Shown: positions 25,076 to 36,358, counted from the first letter of the stretch. The stretch is 64,000 nucleotides of DNA from Cladobotryum mycophilum (GCA_036429605.1 JAVFKD010000002.1:372001-436000); one strand, 5' to 3'. Translations and numbers: made by a program. Notes: generated by a model from the letters alone, not told the origin.

Positions 25076-27139
25076 GGTGAGAGATGTTTCAGTCGGTGAG
25101 GATGGGATTCCTCTTTGCACAGGGTATGCGAGTCACCGAGGTTGCCGACATTTAATCGAGTCTCTGCTACCCCCGGGGGGGGGGGGGGCTTTTCAGCTGC
25201 CCATGTGTCTTGGGTTTGACAGTAGGTGTTACAGTGGGATATGGGGCAGGGATTAATGCTTTGATTCTGTCATGTACTTTGTAAGGGTGCTTGTATTGAG
25301 ACATGAATTAGGGTATTCAGAGCGTGAAGCGGGGAGCGGAGAATGAAACAAACAACAGCAATAAAGACTAGAGACCTGTAGTGTATGCAAGCAACTCCTC
25401 AACGCCTCCTTCGTTTTCAGGGTTTGATCGCTTGTCTCTCAAAAGCAGTTCAAATTTCTTCATAATACAAGCATGTACGTATGATTGCATCAAAAGTGTT
25501 CTTGGTACTGATTAATCATGTCTTAACTAATGCCCCTTAATAGGCATGGTGTCCAACTAGACTGCTCGTGTTTGAAACAAGTTTATTTTCATACAAACAC
25601 GGCCTTTATACGTAATTTACATGCTAATTCATACTGCCCCCTTTTCATAACATGAGAAAGTTATTCCATTTGCTTTCATGCCTGATTTTGCGAGCATCTT
25701 TCTACAATAGCTAGCCCCTATTCCATCTACACCCTTAGCTAGCACTCACACGCTCCACTGGTCTGTGACGTGTGAGCTCCGACGAAAAGCATGAGGGAGA
25801 TGTCGCTCCAAGATCCGATGGGTTCCAATGTCTCAGACCTAGTGAGGGATATTCCAAGTTCCGCCTGGTCGGTACTTCAGATACCATGCCAGAGCGTCAC
25901 CCCCCGTTCCGCGTCTTCACACGCTACTCGGCGAAAGACCACGTTCAAGTGACATACTTGATCCTTAGTGTACCCACCCATTATTTTACTTTCACCTAAG
26001 ATCTACGGACAGCGTTTTGCTTGTGAAATCAGATACCATTACCCAGGGTTTCCGTCTCTCTCGTCGTCATGATGCGTAGGCTCAGCACCCTTATCCTGGT
26101 TTCTCCTTACGGAATGTCATCATTCAATCTACGACCCTACTACTTCAAAACAGTGCATTGCTACATGGGGTTACATTAGTCTAATCGACCACCCTCGAGG
26201 AAACCTTCGATCTGTTCGTTATACCGCTTCATCGGTACTCCCAAATCCACCAACTAGTCCTTCTTAGCCTTTCAGCCGTGGACGCTCTAGCAAGGGTCTC
26301 CTCGCACGAGCCAGCAATCTTCATCCTTCTCCCGAAGCCACATCCCCCCCAACGTGATCGATGTTGGTGCCCGTCCCCGAGAGTTCAAGTCAAGATAGAG
26401 TAAGATGTCACAACTGCCGTGACATCGAAGAATTGGCGTCTTTGCGACCAAGACATGGCACGATTTAATACCCCGAAGCGTGCCTATCATGAAACATCAG
26501 ACCAAGGCGGTCTACGTATAGAGAACAAGGAACAGCAAGCGAGTACTCCGTAGGGAGTGCCTACATACAGTCTTGATGAGGACCAGCCTTCAGAGCCCCG
26601 GCACGGCTTGGACGACTCAGGCCGCCCATGGAGCCCTTTTGCATGAATGATGTCCCAAAGAGTTCACCATATTTCCTATTTTACCAAAACTGTCAACAGA
26701 TCTAGCCGAGAAGGACCCTGACATTGTCAAGTTTGGCGTTTGACAGCCGGTTCGTGTCTTGGCTTTGACGCGCCTTAACCAGACCCGGCTCTTGCTCCCG
26801 TGGAAACGACTTTGATGACTTGCAACTGAGTACCATACATTATCCCATTAGACCACCATTGCGAAGCCATGTTACTCTGCTACTGACAATGATTCTCATC
26901 TATGTAGCATGCAATATTATGTCATACCGTTTATGACACTCATCAACTGTGTGATTCCCATGCCTTTCCTTTCCTTTTCTCTTCCCGGCAGTTATTCTTT
27001 TCCTCTGTATCCACCAGTACAATAAATTTCATATCCATATATATATACTTACTTGGAGTATCATTGTGGGTATCCTTGAATAAGTCACTTGATGCAAGAG
27101 TATCAACGTCTTGAATAACTGGCTTTTTTTTTGCCTGCA
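25076..27139. other. 2-kb gene-free stretch, possible gene relic
   Basis: No intact gene is visible between the SDR and the regulator. A C5-G14 homopolymer pair lies at 25170-25188. On the minus strand around 26160-26490, short protein-like pieces separated by stops (SITLGGMWLREKDEDCWLV; PMKRYNEQIEGFLEGGRLD) read like an eroded coding region, but no family is recognised. The rest presumably contains the regulator's promoter. Confidence 0.3.
25170..25188. repeat. C5-G14 homopolymer junction
   Basis: Five C followed by fourteen G about 100 nt past the SDR stop. A similar C4-G12 junction lies at 12303-12318. Runs of this length are error-prone in most sequencing methods. Confidence 0.85.
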
Positions 27140-28510
27140 ATGTCGAATTCGACCACCTGCAACTATCCCGACATGACAGTCTTTGTCGACGGTAAAATTG
27201 CCAAACTTCGAGCATCCTGTGATGCTTGCAACGAATCCAAGGTCCGGTGTAGCCAAGCGAAGCCCAGGTGCGCAAGATGTGAGAAGCACGGCATCACCTG
27301 TGTTTACGGTTTGTCACGACGCAGCCACAAGAATGCACCACGCATTGGAGCGTGTCAACCATCAGCCATACGACCATCTACTGCCAACACAAATAGTAGC
27401 AACAACAGCAATGATAGCAGAATCTCCATTTCGGTTTCCAACTCTAGCGACAATTCCGCCGTTAGCCCTCTTCTTATCTCTCCCACGCTTGGCCTACACG
27501 ATGCCACAAACGCAGATGCTACGATACGCCCTTCCGGTTTGACGCCCAGTATGCATCTTTTGGAGGACGATGTTGATTTTGGCGGCATTCAAGATATTAA
27601 CAGCCTGGCCGAGACTTCTTTCTTGTCATCCCTGATGCAGAGCCCCGAATCGGGCCCACATGCACATCAAGGATTCGACCCGCTGGATGACCTTTCCGCA
27701 ACAACAGGGTTTGACCCACTGAGTCAATGTCTATCAATACCCAGCCCTGTCGATATGAGCTTCCTCGGTGCGGGCGAAGGATTGATGACGACCGAGTTCA
27801 ACAACGGACAAAAGCGACCCAACGACCAGTCGTGCAATTGCGCCTCTCGTGTGATGAAACAATTGACGGTGATGCCGCTGATGTTTGAAGACGATAGCTC
27901 GCCGTTTGACGCCAGGCTCTCCCAACTAAGACGAGCCATCAAGGTGTCAGAGGAATGCATACGCTGCAACTGCATCACCAAAGACCAAATGTCATTAAGT
28001 AGGTCCGAATCCAAGATTGAAACAAGGCGGAGCGGCACGTTAACCTTTTTTCTCTCTTTCTTTTTCCACGCAGTGACAATAAGTATTCTAGTCGGCCGCG
28101 TGGTCCAGGGATTCGAAGCAACCCTGGCCAAGGTCAGCCCCTCGTGTTCCAGTCCGGAGAACTTCTGCAGCGGCAGCGCGAGTTCTTCCGATTCGTCGTC
28201 GTCGTCATCCAGCCCAGACACGGCATCCCCCCGGCTCTCCTGGGGTGTGCTGCAGCTCGAGCCAGATGAGGAGAACGAGCTTAAGCAGCACCTCTGGCTG
28301 TTGCAGTTCCGAAAACTTCAAAAGGTACTGAGACAGTTCAGTGCGTCCGTGAGTAGGTTGAGGGACGCCCAGGGAAGTGAAAACTCGGCGCACGTCATGG
28401 CGTGCCAGTGCATACACATGTGGTTGGCCCAACGGGCGGACATGGTTAGGGATAAATATCAGGCTCAGGATGGGAGCCGCACGGTAGTGAGATTAGGGGT
28501 CTCCAAGTGA
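27140..28510 (+). CDS. Zn2Cys6 transcription factor, AflR type
   Basis: Likely pathway-specific activator of the polyketide cluster. The Zn2Cys6 binuclear cluster lies at about residues 27-54: CDACNESKVRC then CARCEKHGITC. It is followed by VYGLSRRSHKNAPRIG, the linker arrangement of AflR-type factors. Ser/Asn-rich low complexity follows, then acidic, hydrophobic blocks, and a C-terminal region with CNC..., HVMACQCIHMWLAQ. The ATG at 27140 is used because the longer frame starts with TTG. A 75-nt intron at 27999-28073 (GTAGGT donor, long pyrimidine tract, CAG acceptor) is in frame and free of stops, so both the spliced form (431 residues) and a retained form (456) are possible. Removing it joins SLMTISILVGRVVQGF, which matches the family better. 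Confidence 0.88.
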   Translation: MSNSTTCNYPDMTVFVDGKIAKLRASCDACNESKVRCSQAKPRCARCEKHGITCVYGLSRRSHKNAPRIGACQPSAIRPSTANTNSSNNSNDSRISISVSNSSDNSAVSPLLISPTLGLHDATNADATIRPSGLTPSMHLLEDDVDFGGIQDINSLAETSFLSSLMQSPESGPHAHQGFDPLDDLSATTGFDPLSQCLSIPSPVDMSFLGAGEGLMTTEFNNGQKRPNDQSCNCASRVMKQLTVMPLMFEDDSSPFDARLSQLRRAIKVSEECIRCNCITKDQMSLSRSESKIETRRSGTLTFFLSFFFHAVTISILVGRVVQGFEATLAKVSPSCSSPENFCSGSASSSDSSSSSSSPDTASPRLSWGVLQLEPDEENELKQHLWLLQFRKLQKVLRQFSASVSRLRDAQGSENSAHVMACQCIHMWLAQRADMVRDKYQAQDGSRTVVRLGVSK

Positions 28511-28806
28511 ACAAAGCTTTTTGATACCGGTACACCAGGGTTGACTGTCCAGCAAGTACAAGACCTTGTTTCTGCGTAGATGACTCACAAGGGACAATGT
28601 GCTCCGTATGCATGTACTCTGGGACATGTACCATCATTTGCCTCTACGTACATAGACTCGACCTAATTTTCTTGGAGAGCGAAAGAATACATTGTATTTG
28701 CTAGACAGAGCGTCAATGGCCTTGATGTTACATCTATCTGCTGCCACGTATGCGTACAATAATGAGATACAATTTCGGCCCACCCCTCGACCATCCAGCA
28801 ACAGAA

Positions 28807-29491
28807 TCACTCCTTTTCTTTTAGCTCAACGTAGTCAGAATCGAGATCCAGAAGCTCCTCGCCCAGAGTCTTGCCATTGACGACGAGCGGCTCAATGTCC
28901 AGGAGAACGAACAACATGCGACCAGCCTTTTCGGTGTCCAAGTTGCGCCATTCGAGCATGCAGCCCCGATTTACACCTATAAATTGTTAGCTTTAAAGTA
29001 ATAGCTGTGAGCACGATGAGACCTTACTCATATCACCAGGCAGCAAGACCTTTTTCTCGCCACTGTCGAGTGTGAGCTCAAACTTTCCCTCAATGACGAT
29101 ACCATAATCGATGGACTTTGCTCTGTGCAGCGGTGTAACCATTCCCGGGACAAAGTCAATCAGACGGCAAACACTGCCGTTCTGGACAGTGATTGAAGGC
29201 TGCGAGGCGTAAGTTGATCGTTCTACATGGGCTGCTGTGGGGAGGAGGAGGGGTTGTTACCTCATTATCTCTCGCAAACTTGAGGTCCTTGTCATCATTC
29301 ATATCAACCGGCATGCCCTTTGTGCTGTAAATAATGTTACCAACGGCCTCCCCACCACAAATGATTCTGTGGTGGTCGCCATCGTCATCGACGACGAAGA
29401 CACCCTTGCCCTCCTTGTTATGGCCGGAAATGACACGACGAGCGTGACGGAGACCATCGGCGGGAAATTGCTTGATTTGAGAAGACGCCAT
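28807..29491 (-). CDS. Cupin-domain protein
   Basis: Three exons, 29491-29261, 29199-29028 and 28976-28807 (introns of 61 and 51 nt), encode 190 residues. A single cupin barrel is indicated by PGMVTPLHRAKSIDYGIVIEG, then KFELTLDSGEKKVLLPGD and a third strand block NRGCMLEWRN. The first motif has His and Asp (H-x5-D) instead of the classic HxH; this H-x-x-S-x-D variant is frequent in small fungal cupins, including some in PKS clusters. Start ATG precedes ASSQIKQFPADGLRHARRVI. No signal peptide, so probably cytosolic. It converges on the regulator with about 300 nt between stops. A cyclase, dehydratase or isomerase role is possible but unproven. Confidence 0.85.
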
Positions 29492-30037
29492 TTTTAAAAA
29501 TAATAATAATAAATAAATATTTTTCACTGTAGACGATTCGGCTCAAAAGTAAAGGCAGAGATAGTTAAGGGGTATCCTCGACTGTGACTAACGGGTGATT
29601 ATGGACAGACATGATCACTCACTCTTTTAGGTCAGAAGAGACGGTGTTGTTGAATTGATACACCGCCACTCGACATGAGTGACTCTTGATGTCATTTCAG
29701 TTATCCCAGCTCACTTATTGGCAGATGGCCGTGCCCGAGCCAATTTCCAGGCTCTTCATTACCATTACCGTGAGACTCGGGCATGTATCCATGTATCCCC
29801 ATTCCCATTGCCGGGATCCACTCTTCTCGGGCCGGGATGTGGGCCCTTGGATATTGCCTGATCGGGAACTTGGACTGTTCTCGTCATTGAGTACGTACAC
29901 ATGGGTAGGCAATTATCTAAAAAGGAAAGCAAAAAAGAAAACTGATAGATAGTAAAACTAAATAAATAATAGTAAAAAGAAAATACAAAAAATGAAGTGC
30001 CGCCTTGATATCTTAATCTGGTAACTTGTATAGGAAA
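29492..30037. other. Spacer before the tRNA gene
   Basis: About 550 nt, with A/T-rich sequence at 29920-30000. No gene supported. It contains the cupin promoter and, on the minus strand, sequence just downstream of the tRNA. Confidence 0.4.
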
Positions 30038-30134
30038 AGCCCAATGCGGGGGTCGAACCCGCAACCTTGAGATATCGCCGCTTCAGAACTTGAAACTTAA
30101 GAGTCTCACGCTCTACCGATTGAGCTAACCGGGC
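30038..30134 (-). tRNA. tRNA-Lys (CTT) with a 24-nt intron
   Basis: The complement folds as a complete cloverleaf. The acceptor stem GCCCGGT pairs with ATTGGGC. The D arm is GCTC/GAGC. The anticodon stem TGAGA/TCTCA encloses loop CTCTTA-A, with anticodon CTT for lysine. The T arm is GCGGG-TTCGACC-CCCGC. A 24-nt intron interrupts the loop one base 3' of the anticodon, the standard position for nuclear tRNA introns. Total 97 nt. It lies inside the polyketide-cluster interval and is probably unrelated to it. Confidence 0.95.
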
Positions 30135-30638
30135 TGAACCGATTGAGCTCAAGGGCGGCTGCTCCTGCTCGTTGGAGAAGAGTTACGCAAAGGGTATTAA
30201 GAGGGTTGGTTGTAACGAGACAAAGTATATAGGGTAGGCAACTGATGCCATACAAGACGCATAATAATGGACATATTATAGAAAGACAAGTTAGACTATA
30301 TGTGATTGATTATTTGGGGAGGACTAACTAAATTTCACAATATCAATCTCAAGCTCTTCAGGTTCTGTATTGGAGAAAAAAAATAAGCTCTATCCTCAAT
30401 GCATAACAAGGATTCATCAGAGTTCACCCCGTTGCATTTTTGGAAAGGTTTCAACAGACACATACAATGTCTCGGCCTCTCCAAATTCGTACGACATCTG
30501 CAACGTCTTGACAAGTCTCAACTCATAAAAGTGATACGTCGAATGACATTTCTGAACTCGAGCTATCAACTCAAGATACACCGAGAGTAAATACAAAATA
30601 ACCAAATCGACGATGCAAACCACTCGGCCCGACCCTCC
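30135..30638. other. Spacer between tRNA and SDR
   Basis: About 500 nt of A/T-rich sequence upstream of the tRNA (-) and past the SDR stop (-). No gene is supported. Confidence 0.4.
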
Positions 30639-31796
30639 TTAGGAGCTAGTCCCGAGAATCGACTTGATGTTTGGTTGCCACTGTTCCAAAATATTCAACA
30701 GCTCAAACCACAACTTCTCCGACGCCTTGGTGCCATCCTCGCTTCTGACGAATGGGGATAAAGCCGTTCTGCATCATTGAAACACAAGTTAGCCACGGTT
30801 ATAGCGAATATACGCGTAAAAGGAGGGGAGGGGGAGGGGGCTGGTGTTTCATACACATCAACTACTCCATCGTTCATGTACTCGCCATGAGTCTCCTTGC
30901 CGCCTGCAGCTGCAGAGACAAGGGTTCGTGCACCGACCTCAGTCTTGCGAGCCGTGGCCTTGGCGAGAAGCTTAAACGCGTAGTAGTACACGGTGTGCAG
31001 GTTCTGGCAGAGACCGGAGTGAGTGTATCCGGGTGTCAGGGAGTTGAGTACAACCTCCTGGGACCCGGTCATTCGCTTGGCCATGGCCTTGGTGAGCAAG
31101 ACCTGGATAAGCTTGGATTCGTAGTATCTGTGCGGTGGTCGATCAGTACAACCTTGTCATCATGATGGACTTTCTGCGTCGTTTGTTTCGTTGGGGGAGA
31201 GGGGCTTACCGCTCATCCATCTTGGCCTTCTTTGGATCGCTTAGAACCTCAAAAGGATGGTCTTGCTTCCATTCAGGAAGATTGGTCATGACATGGCGAT
31301 CTGATGACACAATCACGATGCGTGGCAGAATGTTCAATGCCGTCGCAGACCGTCGTAGAATGGGAACTAAAAGAAGGGCGAGGAAGAATGTGTTGATGCA
31401 GTTGGTCGTCAAACTACTCTCGTACCCATCCGCAATGATCAGATCCTGGGTAAAGATCCCGGCATTCAGGATCACAGCGTCGATCCGATCGAGCGCTTCC
31501 ATCTCGCTGGCGAAACTCTGCACGGATTCGTGTCTCAGCATGTCCAGTTCGTGAACTTCGACCGTACCGGTTCGGCCCGTCGACGCTTCGAGATCCTTGG
31601 CCGCCTCCTTGCCGCTCTCGAGATTGCGAACCGCGAGGATGACTCTGGAGGCGTTCATCCGCAACAAGTGCCGAGCCGTCTCCAGGCCTAACCCACGGTT
31701 GCCACCCGTGACGACGACTGTCTGACCGCTGAAGTCATAATCAGGCAGCTTTGGCTCCACAAAGAGCTGCGAATAGAAGAAGGATGGAAGAGACAT
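30639..31796 (-). CDS. Short-chain dehydrogenase, retinol dehydrogenase-like
   Basis: NAD(P)-dependent oxidoreductase of 329 residues, in the fungal RDH-like SDR group. Exons 31796-31210, 31127-30855 and 30768-30639; introns of 82 and 86 nt. Motifs: TGGNRGLG for the dinucleotide, LNAG, the IVIVSS strand with its catalytic Ser, and YYESK with the catalytic Tyr and Lys. The C-terminus, SPFVRSEDGTKASEKLWFEL, is the characteristic tail of the group and is found only when the last exon is read in its own frame. ATG 31796 precedes SLPSFFYSQLFVEPKLP. It is divergent from the P450 with 763 nt between starts, a typical co-regulated pair in a metabolite cluster. The substrate is unknown. Confidence 0.9.
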
Positions 31797-32559
31797 GACG
31801 AAGATTGATGGGTGGCCAAGAAGGTCCTATCGTAGATCTGATCGAGACGTGTAGCTAGTCGAACACGATCAAAGGGGGTAGATAAGTTGAGGGTTTGTGT
31901 TTGTCAGGATACTACTGTACTTTTACAGGAGAGGTGTCTTGACAAGATTACGTCCTTTCAGGTCACTTGGAGAGAACAGTCAAACGAGAGAGGCTACAGT
32001 CCCCGAAATAAGGATATGCAATGATCGGGTATTACTCACGTTGGACTGTGCAGAGTTGTAAGCCAGTGTTTCCTAGATGTAGGACTTTGAGAATCGGAGT
32101 GGTTCCTCCGTACCACCCATCCTCTCAACCCTAACCCCTGAGTACCAGTTGTGTCTCGGTGACTGTGGAGAGAGTCCCCGAAGAACCAATTGGGCACTCC
32201 TCATCACCCGTCGGGGAATATTACGGCTACTAAGCCCTATGGGTTATTCACTTGGGCTCCTTTCCATTGCCGGAAGCAAAGCAGTGACACAAATAAGCAC
32301 ACCTTTTTGAGTTCTCACGGTCGCAACACTCGTGCAAACATCATGTTTGAATGCCGATAATTTGGGGGTGATTATCCCATTAACATAATACCGGTAATGA
32401 TGTTACTTTATCTCATTCTTTAGGGAACTAAGAGTACGGTGCCGTTTTGTAGTTTTACCAATTTGGTGGGCAGATATAACGATTGAGAACACAGAGCAGC
32501 CCGTGCGGTAACGCTTCACTTTCTTCCCTTTCTTGGGTTTGCCTTTTCTTAGGAAAAAT
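31797..32559. promoter_or_regulatory. Divergent SDR/P450 promoter region
   Basis: Shared upstream region of the RDH-like SDR (-) and the P450 (+). It includes CTCGGTGAC at 32155-32163, the complement of GTCACCGAG, similar to elements in the PKS/SDR divergent region. Related GTCCCCGAA words occur near 32000 and 32175. Regulatory meaning is inferred from recurrence only. Confidence 0.35.
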
Positions 32560-34393
32560 ATGGCGATTGCAATAGCGGATACAGAGATACCCTTGTGGTC
32601 TGCAACCATCGTTGCATTGATCATTGTGTTGGTTGTCGCTGGCACAGTGTCTCTGCCAGGGTCCCGCGAGAAGGGGCTTCCACCAGGTATGGACAGCACC
32701 CTTGATCTTGTTCCCATGCTTGTTGGTTGACAATGGTAAGGACCACCGACTGTTCCTTTCCTTGGAAATATTAATTTACTGCCAAAAACTGGCATTCACT
32801 TACTGTATGCAATGTTACTAGACAATCCCCTTTGCTTGAGGGCCATTCCTAACCCCAAAGTCCAGGTTCACCAACTGGGCCAAGACATATGGCTCCATAT
32901 TCTCTGTCAAGATTGGCCATGGTACCATGGTAGTTCTGACATCGGCTTACCATGCCACCCAATTACTTGACAAGCGCTCAGCCAAATACAGCCATCGCCC
33001 GCCGTCCTATGTTGTGGGGGATCTTGTCTTTGGCGGAGACCATCCCATGTTCATGGACCCGGATGAACGATGGAAGTTGAGACGAAAGCTGTACTTTCAG
33101 TTGATGAACGAGTCAAGATGCAACACTGAGCATGTTCGTCTCATCGAAGCCGAGTCTACAAAGCTTCTCCGTGACATTTGCCTTGAGCCAGAGAATGTCA
33201 TGCAACACCCTGGCCGATACACCAACAGTGTCATCTCAAGTCTAGGTAAGTGAACTCGGGTACAAGAAGCGCAATCGTGCTAAGTTTCTCGCAGTTTGTG
33301 GAATGCGCACTCCTCGATTTGATACGCATCATTATGTGACTCTGGGAAAGATCATGACAGACCTGAGTGCGCTTGGTGAGATTGGTGCAACGCCGCCAAT
33401 CGATCTGCTACCAATTCTAAAGTACGTCCCGGAGCGTCTGATGGGCTACTGGAGAACTCGCGCAGCAAACCTAAACAAGCTCCTGCTCGGCCTCTACCAC
33501 CCCTTGGTTGACCGACTCCTTGAACGACGACAGAAAATCGGCAGCATCGGTACCTTTCTGGACGGAGTCTATGACCAACAAGACAGACTGAACCTCACCC
33601 GAAACGAGATTGACATTATGTGTGGCAATTTGCTTGAGGGGGCACTGACACCACTTCCACGACACTGCTGGTGCTTATTCAGGCCATGGTGACGAATCTG
33701 GATGTGCAGCTAGAGGCACAGAAGCAGATTGACTCGGTTGTAGATGAGTTTACGCTGCCTTCGTGGGAGCACTATGACCAACTTCCACTCGTTTCCATGA
33801 TTGTCAAGGAGTGCTTGCGATGGCGACCCCCTTTGCCCGGTGCTTTTCCCCATGCTTTAGCCAGAGGTATGTAATTAATGTATTCCCTGCGATGCAAATA
33901 TGCTAATAAAGGACCATCTATAGATGACGAAATTGATGGAATGAAAATCCCACAGGGCTCCACCATTGTGCTCAACATTTGGGGCATGCACCAAGACGCA
34001 TCAAGGTACTCTCACCCAGAAAAGTATGATCCCTACCGATACGAGGGCCAGACCCAGCCTGCTTCAGCATACACAAACTCTGGCCACGAAAAGAGAGACC
34101 ACTTTAGCTACGGCGCCGGGCGACGCATCTGTCCCGGGATTCATCTAGCCGAACGAGCGCTCTTTGTTGCAACGGCGAGACTGCTTTGGGCATTCACGAT
34201 GAAGCCCAAGGTTGATGCCGATGGCAAGGAGGTGCCGATTGACACCAAGCCCGAGACCGCGTACAAGGATGGATTCTTGAACCAGGTTCGGCCTTTTGAG
34301 GTTGATGTGAGGGTCAGATCGGAGAGGAGAAAGGAGACTATTTTGGCAGCGGAGGCCAAGGCGGAGGTTGATGTGTTTAGCACGTACTTATAG
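32560..34393 (+). CDS. Cytochrome P450 monooxygenase, apparent frameshift
   Basis: Microsomal heme-thiolate oxygenase, likely tailoring the polyketide. An N-terminal membrane anchor is followed by SREKGLPPG. Recognisable blocks: FTNWAKTYGSIFSVKIG, an I-helix GTDTTSTT, ECLRWRP (ExxR) and the heme loop FSYGAGRRICPG. Introns fit at 33246-33294 (49 nt) and 33867-33923 (57 nt). The frame breaks at 33638-33642, five G; one more G joins LLEG to the I-helix without loss. The 5' structure is uncertain: an intron must lie between about 32690 and 32840. One choice (acceptor GAG before GGCCATTCC) keeps the frame but shortens the PxxPxxGN region; another (TAG near 32820) gives AIPNPKVQ but needs one base removed. 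The start ATG at 32560 fits the anchor. Confidence 0.85.
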
Positions 34394-34747
34394 AATCGTT
34401 GTCACTCAATCGAAGCAACTTGTCTAACGATGCAACCTGCATGATGCTAATCAAATATCTGTATGAGTATCATTGACGTATGTTTGCATAGTCTCTTACA
34501 AATTGACCGACTCTAGATTGTGGATTGTTATATGTAGCATAGATGTATGTATACGGCAGCTCAGACGCACCTATTGCCAAGTGAAAAGCATCTGGTGCCA
34601 CTCAAACAGATGGTTCAGACAAAATCCACACACACAAAGGAGCAAACGCCTTCGCCTCCAATTTGAAGAAGCACTCGTATAACCAATCACGATATCAGAC
34701 ACAATGTAGTTTATTTTGACTTGATCAACATATCATAAGGCACCTTT
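34394..34747. other. Convergent 3' spacer
   Basis: A 354-nt spacer between the P450 (+) and the FabG-like SDR (-), which end towards each other. No gene seen. Confidence 0.5.
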
Positions 34748-35740
34748 TCATGCACTTTGTACCTGAAGCGTAGTACCTCCATCCACGAGCCAGCCAACGC
34801 CAGTCACGTAGCTCGATCTCGGACTCGTCATGAACAGCACCACGTCGGCAATCTCTTCTGGTTGAGCGATGCGTGACATGGGAATGATGGCCTTCATCAT
34901 CTTTGGCAGCTCGGGATTGCCTTCGATCGCGGCGTCTACCATGGGCGTTGAGACCCAGCCGGGACAGATGGCATTGACACGAATTCCATGCTTGGCGAGA
35001 TCAAGAGCTAATATCATCGTTAATGTTTCCGGTACTACATGTTTGATCATCTTGGCTTGCAGGGAGTTGCATCAAAACTTACCTGCGTTCTTTGTCAAGC
35101 CAATAACAGCATGCTTGGACGTTGCATACTGAACAATATCCGGTGTCGCAATGTACGAGTTAATCGACCCCAGGTTAATAATAACACCGCGGCCCACCTC
35201 ACGCACCCTGCCGCGGCTCGTCGTCGTCGCCACGCTCTGCTTCTTCATCTGCTTCGCCACAGCCTGGATGCAATTAAACGTGCCAATGACATTGACCTGC
35301 CAGAAGCGGTTCATCTCCTCGACATCAGCGTCCTCGACGGGGAGGGGCTTCTTCACGCCAATGCCTGCACTGTTGACGCAGTAGTCGATGCGTCCAAAGG
35401 TGTCCACGGCTTGTTGGACCATCTTCTCCACGCTGGCGGCGCTGCTAACATCTACTGAGAGGGCCAACACCTTGTAAGCCGGGTTCGTGGCCACGGCTTC
35501 GGTGTCACGCGCGGTGGTCAGGGCGGCTTCGTGGTTCAGGTCGACGACGACGACGGCACGGGCACCTTCTGCGGCGTATGCGAGGGCACATTCTTTGCCT
35601 ATGCCACTGCCTGTGGTTGAAACCACAGGGTCAGTTTACATCAGAGGATGGTGGATGCATGGTGAAGTGGAGGGGTTAGGCTTGAGAGGAGCTTTACCTG
35701 CGCCAGTGACAATGGCCACGCCATCAATGCCGAAAGTCAT
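34748..35740 (-). CDS. Short-chain dehydrogenase, FabG-like classical SDR
   Basis: A 276-residue classical SDR. Exons 35740-35698, 35610-35083 and 35007-34748 with introns of 87 and 75 nt. The cofactor motif TGAGSGIG is split by the first intron. NSAG, the INLGSINSY strand with the catalytic Ser, and YATSK follow, then PGWVSTPM and the C-terminal SYVTGVGWLVDGG. Start MTFGIDGVAIVTGAG is supported by position and splicing. The long frame seen inside exon 2 begins in intron sequence and is not a real start. It acts in the cytosol, probably on a hydroxyl or keto group of the cluster product. It converges on the P450. No breaks are seen. Confidence 0.9.
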
Positions 35741-36358
35741 GCTTGCTACTAACTTTTGTCCAGCGACGTACTGGATCAGGGGCTCTCTTTACGGGGTCAG
35801 TACTTTGCTAGTGAAGTGATAGTATGCAATCCCTTTTTCTAGGTAAATTGTCAACTACCTATGAATGCATCATCTTTGCGGTGATCATTGTGAACCTGTG
35901 GGCGTCGCCTGCGTCTCACTTCGGCAATGTCTCGGAGAGTTGATATATGATTCCCGCATCCCCGAAGGCCAGGCCAACATACATTTCGGCAATTCAACTG
36001 TTAGACAAGCCTTCTTTGTTTGACATGTAGAAGTCATCTCTAAGTACACTATCAGACTTTAGAACGCAATACCGCGGACGGAAACATCACAGGCCTTATC
36101 ACTTTAATATGAAGCTCTTCCCTCGCAAGCTACCGGGTAGGTAATCATCTGGATATGCACAGCGCTCACATTCAATAGCAGACATTGTTATATGGTATCG
36201 TATGTACGTTTATATATATGTATGTATGTACGTTTGTTTTATATACAGCTCATTTCTGAGATAATATGCCTATATACAATGGGGCGGCATCGTTTGTAGT
36301 TTTTATGTAATTGTATGTGCTTGTATGTGCTGGTGTGTGCGTGCGTGAGACTGAGTGC
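35741..36358. other. Spacer with TATG/TA-rich sequence
   Basis: About 620 nt containing the SDR promoter and the 3' side of the small secreted-protein gene. TATG and TACG repeats lie at about 36200-36240. No gene supported. Confidence 0.4.

Noticed and set aside
30695..30790. Apparent frameshift at the end of the RDH-like SDR
   Set aside because: The conserved C-terminus is recovered by an 86-nt intron with a good donor and acceptor, without any base change.
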